NCBI GenBank assembly: GCA_964390555.1
Contig: CAYMJU010000032.1
Span: forward strand, 1 to 64,000
Length of the DNA: 64,000 nucleotides
Direction of reading: 5' to 3'
From: CAVTWS01 sp964390555
Lineage (GTDB): Bacteria; Actinomycetota; Acidimicrobiia; Acidimicrobiales; SHLQ01
Positions within the stretch are counted from its first letter, which is position 1. Each line of letters opens with the position of its first letter. A program made the translations under genes and the position numbers. Below the pieces are notes generated by a model, which had not been told where the DNA came from, searched no databases, and saw only the letters and a list, made by a program, of their open reading frames with translations. Positions 1 through 9,027 of the stretch are shown in pieces.

Positions 1-903
1 GATCTCGGCGCCGAGGTCGTCGGCGATCTCGCTGGCCGGGGCCCCCGACCGCAACAGCGCCCGCAGATCGAACTCGTCGATGGCGAACAGGCAGTTGCGG
101 AGCTGCCCATCGGCGGTGAGCCGGATGCGGTCACAATCGCCACAGAACGGTCGGGTCACGCTGGCTACCACGCCGAACTCGCCCCGCCCGTCGAGATAGC
201 GGAAGCGGGCGGCGGGTTCGGTGCCCTGCCGGACCGGCTCGACCGGGTAGACGGCCCCGATCCGCTCGACTATCTCCTCGAGCGACACGACCTGGCCCGA
301 CGTCCAGCCGCCGTCGGCGTCGAGTGGCATGTACTCGATGAACCGCACGACGACGCCCTTGTCGCGGCCGAACGCCGCGAAGTCGAGCAGCTCGTCGTCG
401 TTGACGCCGCGCATCATGACGGCGTTGATCTTTACCGGGGACAGTCCGGCTTCGATGGCGGCGTCGATCCCATCGAGCACCCGGGCCAGCTCGTCGCGCC
501 TCGTCAGGACGATGAACCGGTCACGGTCGAGCGAGTCGAGCGAGATGTTGATGCGCTTCAGCCCGGCCGCCACGAGCTGATCGACGATCAACCGCAGGGT
601 GGCGCCGTTGGTCGTGAGGGCCAGGTCGACTCCCAGCCGGGCCAGCTTCTCGACCAACCTCGGCAGGTGGGCGCGCACGGTCGGCTCGCCGCCGGTGAGC
701 CGGATGCTGTCGACGCCATAGCGCTCGACGAGCAACCGGGCGACGGTCTCGATCTCCTCGAAGCTGAGCAGGTCATCGCGGGGCATCCACTGCATACCCT
801 CCTCGGGCATGCAGTAGGTGCAGCGGAAGTTGCACCGATCGGTGACCGAGATCCGTAGGTCGCGGTGCACGCGCCCAAATGTGTCACGCAACTCGGTACT
901 CAC
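1..903 (-). CDS. moaA: GTP 3',8-cyclase MoaA (3' end cut by window edge)
   Basis: Radical-SAM enzyme of the first step of molybdenum cofactor synthesis, rearranging GTP to 3',8-cH2GTP in the cytoplasm. About 301 codons are visible from a GTG start; the gene runs off the left edge, so roughly the last 30 residues of a usual ~330-residue MoaA are absent. Visible: the cluster cysteines C24, C28 and C31 in CNFRCTYC, the LTGGEP SAM-binding segment, ISLDS, and the second [4Fe-4S] site CGDC followed 13 residues later by another Cys. The GTG overlaps the moeA TGA by 4 nt (GTGA), so the two are probably translationally coupled in one Moco operon. Confidence 0.95.
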   Translation of the reverse strand, partial: MSTELRDTFGRVHRDLRISVTDRCNFRCTYCMPEEGMQWMPRDDLLSFEEIETVARLLVERYGVDSIRLTGGEPTVRAHLPRLVEKLARLGVDLALTTNGATLRLIVDQLVAAGLKRINISLDSLDRDRFIVLTRRDELARVLDGIDAAIEAGLSPVKINAVMMRGVNDDELLDFAAFGRDKGVVVRFIEYMPLDADGGWTSGQVVSLEEIVERIGAVYPVEPVRQGTEPAARFRYLDGRGEFGVVASVTRPFCGDCDRIRLTADGQLRNCLFAIDEFDLRALLRSGAPASEIADDLGAEI

Positions 904-2132
904 GAGACGAGTCTACTCGCGAGGTCGATGAGGTCGACCGGGTCACCGGCTCGCACGCCGTCACCGTCGGGGAGCACCACGAGGACGTTGGCGTTCGCCA
1001 TGGCCCATAGCTGGTGTGACCCCTGGCCGCCGGCCGAACTCACGACCAGCCGGCCATCGGCCCCCGACGCGGCGCGGGCTCGGACGAAGTGGGTCTTGCC
1101 GTCGGGCCGGCGTCGCAGGTCCTCGCCGGCGACCCCGGCGATCGGTGAGACGACGGGCTCGGCGTGGCCGCCCATCTTGCGCAGCGCGGGCCGGCACAAC
1201 AGCTCGAATGACACCATCGACGACACGGTGTTGCCGGGGAGACCGAACACCGGCACCGATGAACCGCCGGGACCGGGGATGGTGCCGAATGCGAACGGCT
1301 TGGCCGGCTTGATGGCGATCTGCATCCACCGCATGTCGGCTACCCGGTCGAGCACGACCTTGACGTAGTCGAACGCGCCCATGCTCACCCCGCCGCTCGA
1401 CACAATCGCGTCGCACCGCCCGGCTGCCTGTCGCAGCGCCGATTCGATGGCCGCCTCGTCGTCGGGGATCAACCCCAGGTCGATGCCGACCCCGCCGGCC
1501 TGCGCTACCAAGGCCAGCAGGGTGTAGCGGTTCGAGTCGCGGATCTGGCCCGGAGCTAGGGACCCGGGGCCGTCGAGCAACTCGTCGCCCGTCGACATGA
1601 CGCCGACCCGCAGGCGCGGATGAGCGAGCACCTCGTACGCGCCGAGGCTGGCGAGCACGCCCACGTGCCCCGCCGTCAACACCTCGCCACTTTCGAACAC
1701 GATCTGACCCCTCGCCAGATCGTCGCCCGCTCTGCGCACGGCGTCTCCCGGCGCGACACCAGCGTCGATGCGGACTCGGCGCCCGTCGGCGGCCAGTTCG
1801 GTGCGCTCGACCATCACTATGGCGTCGGCGCCGGGTGGGACCGGCGCTCCCGTCATGATGCGGATCGTCTGTCCCGGTCCGACCGGCTGGTCTGGCGCGG
1901 CGCCGGCGGCGAGGGTGGCGACGACGTCGAGGGTGACCGGCGCCCCGACCGTATCGGCGGCCCGAACGGCGAAGCCATCGACGGCGGTGTTGTCGAACGG
2001 CGGCACGTCTTCGCCGGCCACGATCCGCTCGGCCAGAACCAAGCCGAGGGCGTCGGCGATCCGCACCCGTACCGGGTCCAACACCGGGCACCGGTCGAGC
2101 ACGTGAGCGCGTGACTCATCTAGAGGGATCAC
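900..2132 (-). CDS. moeA: Molybdopterin molybdenumtransferase MoeA
   Basis: Inserts molybdate into adenylylated molybdopterin, the last general step of Moco synthesis. About 410 residues, normal family length. Motifs: DVPPFDNTAVDGFAV near residue 40, a central MSTGDELL, SSGGVSMGAFDYVK and LPGNTVSSMVSFE of the MogA-like domain. An open frame continues upstream to 2267 but encodes low-complexity Arg/Pro sequence. I chose the GTG at 2132 (VIPLDESRAHVL) because homology begins there and because TACGGT at 2139-2144 sits 6 nt before it, as expected for a leaderless start. It is divergent from the FmdB-type gene and coupled to moaA. Confidence 0.95.
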   Translation of the reverse strand: MIPLDESRAHVLDRCPVLDPVRVRIADALGLVLAERIVAGEDVPPFDNTAVDGFAVRAADTVGAPVTLDVVATLAAGAAPDQPVGPGQTIRIMTGAPVPPGADAIVMVERTELAADGRRVRIDAGVAPGDAVRRAGDDLARGQIVFESGEVLTAGHVGVLASLGAYEVLAHPRLRVGVMSTGDELLDGPGSLAPGQIRDSNRYTLLALVAQAGGVGIDLGLIPDDEAAIESALRQAAGRCDAIVSSGGVSMGAFDYVKVVLDRVADMRWMQIAIKPAKPFAFGTIPGPGGSSVPVFGLPGNTVSSMVSFELLCRPALRKMGGHAEPVVSPIAGVAGEDLRRRPDGKTHFVRARAASGADGRLVVSSAGGQGSHQLWAMANANVLVVLPDGDGVRAGDPVDLIDLASRLVS

Positions 2133-2259
2133 GCCACCACCGTACCGGCCCGCACCCCGACGGGCCCGTGACGACGCTTCGCAAGCCGTCGGGGGAGGGC
2201 GGCGTCGCCGGTATGCTGCCCGGGCTGGCGCGACCGACATCGACCCGCCCGGAGGAGCG

Positions 2260-2694
2260 ATGCCCACCTACGACTATCGCTGCTCGACCTGCGGGGAGAG
2301 CTTCGAGACCGTGCAGTCCATCCGCGACGACAAGCTCGCGGTCTGCCCCCTCACCGGGGGGCCGGCCGGCTGTACCTCGGCCGGACTCGGCGAGGTTAAG
2401 CGGGTGTTCTCGGCGCCGGGGATCACGTTCAAGGGCAACGGCTTCTACAAGACCGACCACGGCTCGCGGGCCAAGGGTGACAAGTCCAGCTCGACGAACG
2501 GCGACTCGTCGAGCCCCGACAAGTCGAGCGCGGACAAGTCGTCGTCGGGCTCGGACAAGTCGAGCGCGGACAAGTCGAGTACTGACAAGTCGTCGTCGTC
2601 GGGCTCGTCCAGCTCGCCGTCGAGCTCTGAGAAGTCGAGCGCGACGGCGTCAACCACCTCGTCGCCCTCGTCCACCTCGTCCTCCTCGGACTGA
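2260..2694 (+). CDS. FmdB-family zinc ribbon protein with Ser/Asp/Lys repeat tail
   Basis: 144 residues. The first ~65 match the FmdB/CxxC putative regulatory family (MPTYDYRCSTCGESFE), with two Cys pairs (CSTC; C..C in VCPLTGGPAGC) expected to bind one zinc. Residues ~68-144 are a low-complexity hydrophilic tail made largely of DKSS/ADKSS units. The biochemical role of the family is not established. A strong Shine-Dalgarno GGAGGAG (2251-2257) fixes the ATG. In actinobacteria this family commonly lies beside a SAF-domain gene, as here. Confidence 0.85.
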   Translation: MPTYDYRCSTCGESFETVQSIRDDKLAVCPLTGGPAGCTSAGLGEVKRVFSAPGITFKGNGFYKTDHGSRAKGDKSSSTNGDSSSPDKSSADKSSSGSDKSSADKSSTDKSSSSGSSSSPSSSEKSSATASTTSSPSSTSSSSD

Positions 2695-2772
2695 CTCTGG
2701 CGCGCGGCTTGCGCCGCTATCGCCCCCGCTGGGCCTCCACCGTCACGCGACGCGATCTCGGAGCAGCCGCCA

Positions 2773-3420
2773 ATGGATCACCCCCGCCCACGGCCAACCC
2801 CAACGTGGCCCGTGTTCGACGCTCGACTAGCTGCGGCCCACCTTCGGATGGTGGCCGCCCGGCATCGCCTGGCGTGGTGGGCCGCCGCCGTCGGTCTGGC
2901 CACCGTCACCGCCTGGCAGATGTCGACAGCTACCGCCGACGCCGACCGGGCCCGGCAACAGTGGGGCCAGTTCACAGCGGTCGCGGTGGCCGTCGGTGAC
3001 CTGGCGCCGGGCGACACGATCGGGGCCGGCGACCTGCGCCTCGCCGACGTGCCGCTCGCCGTGGTCCCCGGCACTGCCGTGAGTCACGACGCCATCGGTG
3101 AACGAGTCGTGCGAGGCCTGTCGGCAGGAGAGATGGTCGTGGCCGCCGACCTGGCCGGACCGGGGGCGCTACCGCCCAACACGAGGGGCGTCGCGGTGCC
3201 GGTCGTCGGAACGGGCGTCCCCGTCGGGATCGGCGACCTCGTCGAGCTGATCGGCTGGTCGGACCCGGTGCTCGGCGGCGACGGCGGCGCGACCACCATC
3301 GCGGTCGGCTCGGTGCTCGATGCTGGAGACGGCTCGGTCACCGTGGCCGTCGATGCCGGCGACGTGGCCGCCGTGGTGGCCGCGATCAACCTCGGGTCGG
3401 TGTCGATCGTCACCCGCTGA
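2773..3420 (+). CDS. SAF-domain membrane-anchored protein (CpaB/RcpC-like)
   Basis: 215 residues. A short cytoplasmic N-terminus is followed by one predicted membrane segment (residues ~33-50, LAWWAAAVGLATVTAW) and an extracytoplasmic SAF domain (~65-130: VAVAVGDLAPGDTIGAGDL, then GERVVRGLSAGEMV). SAF domains occur in pilus-assembly protein CpaB, antifreeze proteins and flagellar FlgA. No pilus genes are nearby, so a pilus role is not supported here. The C-terminal third is Val/Gly/Asp-rich beta sequence. It lies 78 nt downstream of the FmdB-type gene on the same strand and is probably co-transcribed. Confidence 0.75.
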   Translation: MDHPRPRPTPTWPVFDARLAAAHLRMVAARHRLAWWAAAVGLATVTAWQMSTATADADRARQQWGQFTAVAVAVGDLAPGDTIGAGDLRLADVPLAVVPGTAVSHDAIGERVVRGLSAGEMVVAADLAGPGALPPNTRGVAVPVVGTGVPVGIGDLVELIGWSDPVLGGDGGATTIAVGSVLDAGDGSVTVAVDAGDVAAVVAAINLGSVSIVTR

Positions 3421-3432
3421 TGCCGGCGGTCG

Positions 3433-4242
3433 TCACCGCCAGCCGGTCGCGAGGAGGGCGAGCACGGACGTGCCGAGCACGACCCGGTAGGCGACGAACG
3501 GACCGAACGACCGGGTGCGCACGAGTTTCATCGTGCCCCAGACTGCGACCCAACTCGTCACCGCCGACACCGCCGCGCCGACGAGGAACGGGGGCCAGAA
3601 CTCCGAGGGCACCTCGGTGTCGAGCAGCTTGTACGAGCCGGCGCCGGCGATCACGATCGGGCTCATCAAGAACGCTATGCGCGCCGCCGACTCGCGGTCG
3701 AAGCCGAGCACCCGACCCATGGTCATCGTCGCCCCCGACCTCGATACTCCGGGCTGGAGCGCCAGCGCCTGCCCGACGCCCATCAGCAGAGCGTCGCGCA
3801 GCCGGAACGACTCGATCTGGCGCCGGCCGGTCAGTCGGTCGGCCCACAACAGCACCAGCCCGAACACGATCAGCATCACGGCGATCAACCAGATGCGGTC
3901 GGTCGACAAGGCGTCCTCGAGGGTGGCCCCGGCGATAAACGCCGGAATGGTCGTAGCGACGAGCAGCCATGCCATGCGACCATCGGCGTCGGGCAGGCGC
4001 GGCGCGCGCAACGCGCGTGACCCGCCGACGATCAGCCGGGCCAGGTCGGCCCGGAAGTAGACGATCACGCCGACCAACGTTCCGAGGTGGAGCGCGACGT
4101 CGAAGGCCCGTTCGAGGTCGTCGGACAACTCGTCCCACCCGAACAGCCATCGCGTGAGGATGAGGTGACCCGACGAGGAGATCGGCAGGAACTCGGCCAG
4201 GCCCTGCACGATGCCCAGCACGATGGCCCGGAGGATCGACAT
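3433..4242 (-). CDS. uppP: Undecaprenyl-diphosphatase UppP (BacA)
   Basis: Integral membrane phosphatase that recycles undecaprenyl diphosphate to the monophosphate carrier used for peptidoglycan and other wall polymers; overexpression of this family gives bacitracin resistance. 269 residues, family-typical. The two catalytic signatures are present: EFLPISSSGHL near residue 17, and PGVSRSGATMTMGR in the middle. Several hydrophobic helices follow. The gene converges on the SAF gene with only 12 nt between stops. No convincing -10 hexamer sits close to the ATG. Confidence 0.95.
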   Translation of the reverse strand: MSILRAIVLGIVQGLAEFLPISSSGHLILTRWLFGWDELSDDLERAFDVALHLGTLVGVIVYFRADLARLIVGGSRALRAPRLPDADGRMAWLLVATTIPAFIAGATLEDALSTDRIWLIAVMLIVFGLVLLWADRLTGRRQIESFRLRDALLMGVGQALALQPGVSRSGATMTMGRVLGFDRESAARIAFLMSPIVIAGAGSYKLLDTEVPSEFWPPFLVGAAVSAVTSWVAVWGTMKLVRTRSFGPFVAYRVVLGTSVLALLATGWR

Positions 4243-4261
4243 GGTTGTCTGTCGGCCCGAC

Positions 4262-5605
4262 TCAGGCGCCGCTGAGCGCGACGTCGTCGATGACGAGGGT
4301 GACGAGTCCCGAGCCGCCCGGCAGCCATTCGAGGTCCGAGCCCACGCCGCTGATCCCGATCAGCAGGCGCTGGATCGAGCTGGCGAGCGTGGCTTCGCGA
4401 ATCGGCTCGGCGAGCTGGCCACCCCGGATGCGCAAGCCCTCGACGCCGACGGAGAAGTCCCCGCTGACGGCGTTGACGCCCGAGTGCAGGCCCGACAGCG
4501 CGGTCACGAACACCCCGTCGCTCACTCGCGCGAGCAGCTCCTCGGCGGTGCGGCCACCCGGTGTCACGACGAGCAGGCGCGCGCCCGGGGTCGGCGTGCT
4601 GGCCGTGCCCCTGATCGCTGACGCTGTGGGTGCCGAGCCGAGCCGCCGGGCAGTGTAACTGTCGTTCAGATAGCCCTGGAGCACTCCGTCGACGAGGAGC
4701 GGGGTGCGGCGGCTGGCCAGGCCTTCGCCGTCGCACGTGTCGGCACCGAGGGACCGGGTGTCGGTGGGGTCGTCGGCGAGGCTCAGCAGCGAGCTGGCGA
4801 TCTGCTCGCCGATCCTGTCGCAAAACGGGGTGCGACCCTTCACGACCCGCTCGGCCGACAACATCCCGGAGATCACGCCGAGCAGCGCCGCCGACTGGCG
4901 TGGTTCGAGCACGACGGTGAGCCGCGCCGTCTGGGGCTTGGTGGCGCCGAGCATGCGGGCCGCCCGTGCGACCGCATCGCCCGCGACCTTGGCATCGTCG
5001 AGCTCGTCGAAGCGCCGGGCCGACTCGCCGGCCCATCCGGTCGTGGATTCACCGGCGGCAGTAGCGATGACCGATGCCGACAGCGAGCAGCGCACCGCCC
5101 GATCGAGGGCCACGATGCCCGTCGAGGTGGCGATGGCGACCTCGCCGGCCGAGTCGGCATACGACACCGTGCGGGCCCGACTCACTCGCGGGTCGAGGGT
5201 TGTGGCGTGGCGTTCGAGCACCAGGGCGCGATCGATCTTGGCCGACTCGGCCACGGCCAGCACCGACTCGTCCCAGCCTCCCCGGTCGACCACAGCGACA
5301 TCGTCGGGCACGGCGAGACCGGCGAACTCGTCGGGTTCGGCGAAGCGGGCGTTCTCGCGGGCATCGGCGAGGGTCTCGTCGATGACCCCCGGGTCGTGGG
5401 TTCCGCAGTGGGCGAACCCCTGGCGCCCGCCGGCCACGACCCGGATGCCGGCGCCAAGGTGCTCGGCCCGGGTGAACGACTCGACCGAGCCGGCGTGTAC
5501 GCGCACGATCGTCGATCGGCTGTAGGCCACGATCGCCTCTACCTGTTCCCCCGGTCGCGCCCGGTCGGCGACGGCGCGCGCCAGCGCCCCGACGTCGACG
5601 ACCAT
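4262..5605 (-). CDS. PmbA/TldE-like subunit of TldD/E protease (copy 1)
   Basis: 447 residues of the modulator-of-DNA-gyrase (TldD/PmbA) family. It lacks the HExxxH zinc motif of TldD and so resembles the non-catalytic TldE/PmbA partner. Visible: the N-terminal GIRVVAGGRQGFAH segment, central ERVVKGRTPF, and C-terminal SGVNAVSGDFSVGVEGLRI, which pairs with the family's conserved NPVSGDFS. It starts 1 nt after the stop of a second PmbA-like gene and ends the tldD-pmbA-pmbA operon. It shares framework sequence with copy 2 but is clearly diverged, so this is an old duplication. Whether both partners bind the same TldD is unknown. Confidence 0.88.
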   Translation of the reverse strand: MVVDVGALARAVADRARPGEQVEAIVAYSRSTIVRVHAGSVESFTRAEHLGAGIRVVAGGRQGFAHCGTHDPGVIDETLADARENARFAEPDEFAGLAVPDDVAVVDRGGWDESVLAVAESAKIDRALVLERHATTLDPRVSRARTVSYADSAGEVAIATSTGIVALDRAVRCSLSASVIATAAGESTTGWAGESARRFDELDDAKVAGDAVARAARMLGATKPQTARLTVVLEPRQSAALLGVISGMLSAERVVKGRTPFCDRIGEQIASSLLSLADDPTDTRSLGADTCDGEGLASRRTPLLVDGVLQGYLNDSYTARRLGSAPTASAIRGTASTPTPGARLLVVTPGGRTAEELLARVSDGVFVTALSGLHSGVNAVSGDFSVGVEGLRIRGGQLAEPIREATLASSIQRLLIGISGVGSDLEWLPGGSGLVTLVIDDVALSGA

Positions 5606-5606
5606 C

Positions 5607-6956
5607 TCAGCGACCCGACATGGTCACATCGCCGATCACCAGCGACACCCCGACCGCGGCCATCGGCAGCCACTCGACGTCGGCACCGACCTCGACGATG
5701 TCGAGCAGCATGCGCTGAAGGGTCGACGCAATCGTGGCCTCGCGGATGGGCTCGGCGAGGGAACCGCCGCGGATCCGCAGGCCGGCCACTCCGGTCGAGA
5801 AGTCACCGCTCACCGGATTGACACCCGAATGCAGACCGGCGACCTCCTGCACCAACACCCCGTCGTCGATGGACGCGACGAGCTGCGCCTGGTCACGAGT
5901 GCCCGGCCGCAGAGCCAGCGCCTGAACACCAGCCGAGGGGGTGGATCGGAAGCCGGCCCGCACTGCCGAGCCGGTCGACGCCGCGCCCGACCGGCGCCCG
6001 CTGTAGGAGTCGTGGACGAACATGTTCAGCACTCCATCGACGATCAGTTCGTTGCGGCGCGTCGCCAGCCCCTCGCCGTCGGCGGCGGCGGCAGTGAACA
6101 CCCGTGCGTCGGTCGGGTCGTCGGCGAGGGTCACACCGCGTGCCGCGACCTCGTCGCCGAGGCGATCCGCGAACAGCGACCGGCCCTTGAGGACCGACTC
6201 GCCGCTCAGGGTGTCGCCGATGATCGACAGAAGCTGAGCGGTGACGAACGGGTCGAGCACGACGGTGAGCCGGCGAGTCTCGGGCTGGCGGGCACCGAGC
6301 AGCCGGGTGGCCCGCATGGCCGCATCGCCGACGGCCCGACCCACGTCGAGGCGGCCCGGTTCGCGGGCCACGCTGAAGCCAAATCCCTCCTGGCGTTCGT
6401 CACCGTCGGCGGCGATGGTGAGCAGCGACAGGTAGGCGTTGGTCTCGCGGCTCACGGCCCGCACGCCAAGGGTGTTGAGGATCACGGCCTCCGATGCGCT
6501 ATCCCCGTAGTCGGCGCTGTCGGTGCCCACGATGCGAGCGTCGGCGGCCCGCCCGGCTCGGTCGAGCTCGAGAGCCAGCGCGATCTTGTCGGCAGCCGGG
6601 ACCTTGTCAAAGCTGGCGTGATACAAGTCGAGTTCGGGGGCGGGCCACCCGTCGGGGCGGGCCACCCCCACGTGCTCGTCCGAAGTGGCGAACGCCGCGT
6701 TGTCGCGCGCCTCGTTCAAGACCTCGCCGAGCTGGTCGAGATCGAGGGACCCGGCATAGGAGAAGCCCTGCCGGCCGGCCTTCACGACCCGGATACCGAC
6801 CCCAAGCGTCTCGGCCGCGGTGAACGACTCGATCTCACCCTCGTACGCGCGAACGTCGGTCGACCGGTCGCGGGCGACCACGACCTCGACGTCCTCCCCG
6901 TCGCGCGCCCACGACAGCACCCGTTCGGCGACCGCGACGAGATCTTCCGTTGCCAT
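5607..6956 (-). CDS. PmbA/TldE-like subunit of TldD/E protease (copy 2)
   Basis: 449 residues starting at ATG 6956 (MATEDLVAVAERVL); a longer open frame upstream runs antisense-like through tldD and is rejected. Same family as its downstream neighbour: GIRVVKAGRQGFSYAG near residue 70, SVLKGRSLFADRLG, and HSGVNPVSGDFSTGVAGLRI near the C-terminus. No HExxxH, so it is the predicted structural or regulatory partner of TldD. It starts 11 nt after the tldD stop, giving a three-gene operon. In Escherichia coli TldD and TldE act as a heterodimer that degrades unfolded or thiazole/oxazole-modified peptides. Confidence 0.9.
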   Translation of the reverse strand: MATEDLVAVAERVLSWARDGEDVEVVVARDRSTDVRAYEGEIESFTAAETLGVGIRVVKAGRQGFSYAGSLDLDQLGEVLNEARDNAAFATSDEHVGVARPDGWPAPELDLYHASFDKVPAADKIALALELDRAGRAADARIVGTDSADYGDSASEAVILNTLGVRAVSRETNAYLSLLTIAADGDERQEGFGFSVAREPGRLDVGRAVGDAAMRATRLLGARQPETRRLTVVLDPFVTAQLLSIIGDTLSGESVLKGRSLFADRLGDEVAARGVTLADDPTDARVFTAAAADGEGLATRRNELIVDGVLNMFVHDSYSGRRSGAASTGSAVRAGFRSTPSAGVQALALRPGTRDQAQLVASIDDGVLVQEVAGLHSGVNPVSGDFSTGVAGLRIRGGSLAEPIREATIASTLQRMLLDIVEVGADVEWLPMAAVGVSLVIGDVTMSGR

Positions 6957-6967
6957 ACGAGACCGTG

Positions 6968-8362
6968 CTAGATGGCGGTGCCGCCGACGGTCAGTTGGGC
7001 GACCCGGATGGTCGGCGTGCCGTCGCCGACCGGGACCCCCTGACCGTCCTTGCCGCATGTGCCGGGCGATCCCATGGCGAAGTCGCCGGCGATGGCGTCG
7101 ATGCCGCGCAGCACCTCTGGACCGTTGCCGATCAGGTTGCCCTCGCGGATGGGCTCGGTGATCTGGCCGTTCTCGATCAGGTAGGCCTCGGTCATCCCGA
7201 ACACGAAGTCGCCGGTGGTGGTGTTGACCTGGCCGCCGCCGAGGCTGGCGATGTAGACGCCCCGATCGGTGCCGGCGATGATCGCCGCCGGGTCCTCGGT
7301 GCCGTTGGCGAGGTAGGTGTTGGTCATCCGCACCATGGGGAGGTGCTGGTAGGTCTGGCGGCGGCCGTTGCCCGAGCTGACCCGACCCTCCTTGCGGGCC
7401 CGGAGCAGGTCCCACATGTAGTCGGTGAGCAGACCATTCTCGATCAGCACGTTGCGCTGCGCGACGTGACCCTCGTCGTCGATGCCGAGGTTGCCCCACT
7501 CGCCGGCCATCGAGCCATCGTCGACGAGCGTGACGTTGGAGGCGGCCACAAGCTCGCCGACTCGCCCGGCGTACACCGACACGCCCTTGGCGATGTGGTC
7601 GGCCTCGAGACCGTGGCCACATGCCTCGTGGAACAGCACTCCACCGGTACCCGGGCCGACGACCACGGGCATCGACCCGCTCGGAGCTGGGCGGGCCGCC
7701 AACTTCACCAGGGCCTGACGCGCCGAGTCGCGGGCGATGTCGGCCACGTCGACCTCGTCGAACAACTCGAACCCGACTGTTCGGCCCACGACCTTGTAGC
7801 CGCTCTGCATGCCGGTGTCGCCCACGGCGACGCAGCTCACAGCGAACACCACCCGCACCTGGTCGTCGGAGGCGAACACGCCGTCGCTGTTGGCGACGAG
7901 GATTCGCCGCCGGCTATCGCCACAACGAGCCATCACCTGGGTGATGGCCGAGCCGGCCGAGCGAGCGGCCTCGTCGGCGGTCTGCAGGAGCGCGACCTTG
8001 GTGGCCTTGGGCACGTCAGACGGTTGGACCCGGACCTCGATGCCGCGTCCGGGCGAACTGAGCGGGCCGAGCGCGACCTCGCGAACGCCACCTCCGCCAC
8101 CACGGGCCGCAGCCGCCGCCGCGGATGCGGCGGTGAGCAGCCCCGACTCGGACAGGTCGGCGGTGTGGGCAAAACCGGTGGTATCACCAACGACCACCCG
8201 GATGCCGGCACCGCGCTCACGCCCCGAGGTGAGCTCTTCGACCCGACCGTCATCGAGCACGGCGTTGGAGTTGCGGCGGTCCTCGACGAACACCTCGGCG
8301 AAGTCGGCGCCCGTGCGCAGCGCCTCGCTGAGCGTGCGGGTGATCACAGCCTCGTCGAGCAC
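6968..8362 (-). CDS. tldD: Metalloprotease TldD
   Basis: Catalytic subunit of the TldD/E zinc protease. The HEACGH motif (HExxxH) lies about residue 245, inside the conserved GGVLFHEACGHGLEAD block; a C-terminal GTPGTCGKDGQ-like Cys-containing block typical of TldD is also present. About 464 residues, family length. Two in-frame GTG codons exist (8365, 8362); GGAGG at 8368-8372 is 5 nt from the second and only 2 nt from the first, so I chose 8362. It heads the operon with two PmbA-like genes, an unusual 1:2 gene ratio. Confidence 0.93.
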   Translation of the reverse strand: MLDEAVITRTLSEALRTGADFAEVFVEDRRNSNAVLDDGRVEELTSGRERGAGIRVVVGDTTGFAHTADLSESGLLTAASAAAAAARGGGGGVREVALGPLSSPGRGIEVRVQPSDVPKATKVALLQTADEAARSAGSAITQVMARCGDSRRRILVANSDGVFASDDQVRVVFAVSCVAVGDTGMQSGYKVVGRTVGFELFDEVDVADIARDSARQALVKLAARPAPSGSMPVVVGPGTGGVLFHEACGHGLEADHIAKGVSVYAGRVGELVAASNVTLVDDGSMAGEWGNLGIDDEGHVAQRNVLIENGLLTDYMWDLLRARKEGRVSSGNGRRQTYQHLPMVRMTNTYLANGTEDPAAIIAGTDRGVYIASLGGGQVNTTTGDFVFGMTEAYLIENGQITEPIREGNLIGNGPEVLRGIDAIAGDFAMGSPGTCGKDGQGVPVGDGTPTIRVAQLTVGGTAI

Positions 8363-8448
8363 CACAGCCTCCAGTTGTCGGACTCGGGCCCGGCCCTAAC
8401 AGCGACCGGACTAGCTGCGGACGTCGAGCGGGTCTTATCGTAGCTCCG

Positions 8449-8826
8449 ATGCGCGTGCAACCCGGCCTGTCGGCCAAGGTAGAGCTGACCGTGACCGAAG
8501 CCGATACGGCGGTGGCGATGCGCTCCGGTGAGGTGGCCGTTCTGGCCACCCCGAGGGTGCTCGCGCTGTGCGAGGAGGCCTCCGTCGCCGCCCTGGCGGG
8601 CCAGCTCCCCGACTGCGAGACGACAGTCGGCATGCGGGTGCAACTCGACCACGTTCAGCCCACCCCCGTCGGCGGCACCGTCGTCGCCGAGGCCCGCCTC
8701 GAGCGCGTCGAGGGCCGCCGCCTCACCTTCACCGTGCACGCCAACGACGAGCGCGGCCTCGTCGCCGCCGGTCGAGTGACCCGAGTCATCGTCGACCGGG
8801 ATCGCTTCCTCGACAAAGCCCGCTGA
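8449..8826 (+). CDS. Hotdog-fold thioesterase (fluoroacetyl-CoA thioesterase-like)
   Basis: 125 residues with the small single-domain hotdog pattern of the FlK-like thioesterase group: ALCEEASVAAL helix, ETTVGMRVQLDHVQPTPVG, then TFTVHANDERGLVAAGRVTRVIV. It probably hydrolyses an acyl-CoA; the substrate cannot be read from sequence. TATCGT at 8436-8441 lies 7 nt before the ATG, suggesting leaderless transcription. Divergent from tldD across an 86-nt gap. Confidence 0.8.
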   Translation: MRVQPGLSAKVELTVTEADTAVAMRSGEVAVLATPRVLALCEEASVAALAGQLPDCETTVGMRVQLDHVQPTPVGGTVVAEARLERVEGRRLTFTVHANDERGLVAAGRVTRVIVDRDRFLDKAR

Positions 8827-8884
8827 CGGCGATCAACTACTTGTCCAGGTTGCACCTGCGGAAGTCGGAGTTGAAGTGGTTACC

Positions 8885-8904
8885 GACGCGCCCGCGGGCG
8901 CGTC
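8885..8904. repeat. Perfect 20-bp palindrome downstream of thioesterase gene
   Basis: GACGCGCCCG followed directly by its reverse complement CGGGCGCGTC, in the 201-nt gap between the thioesterase stop and the convergent ThDP-enzyme stop. It could fold as a long GC hairpin (terminator without a U tract) or bind a dimeric protein. No second copy seen in the window. Confidence 0.6.
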
Positions 8905-9027
8905 CTCGATGTGCTGTGGTCCTATCGGGGAATGTGTAGGGACCAGCGGCCACACCGTGACCGACGAGTTCGGACTCAAGTGCTCACTCCACCACCGCGA
9001 GCACCACAAGCGAGCGGCGTGACGGCG

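Noticed and set aside
6950..8443. 497-residue open frame on the plus strand
   Set aside because: Antisense to tldD.
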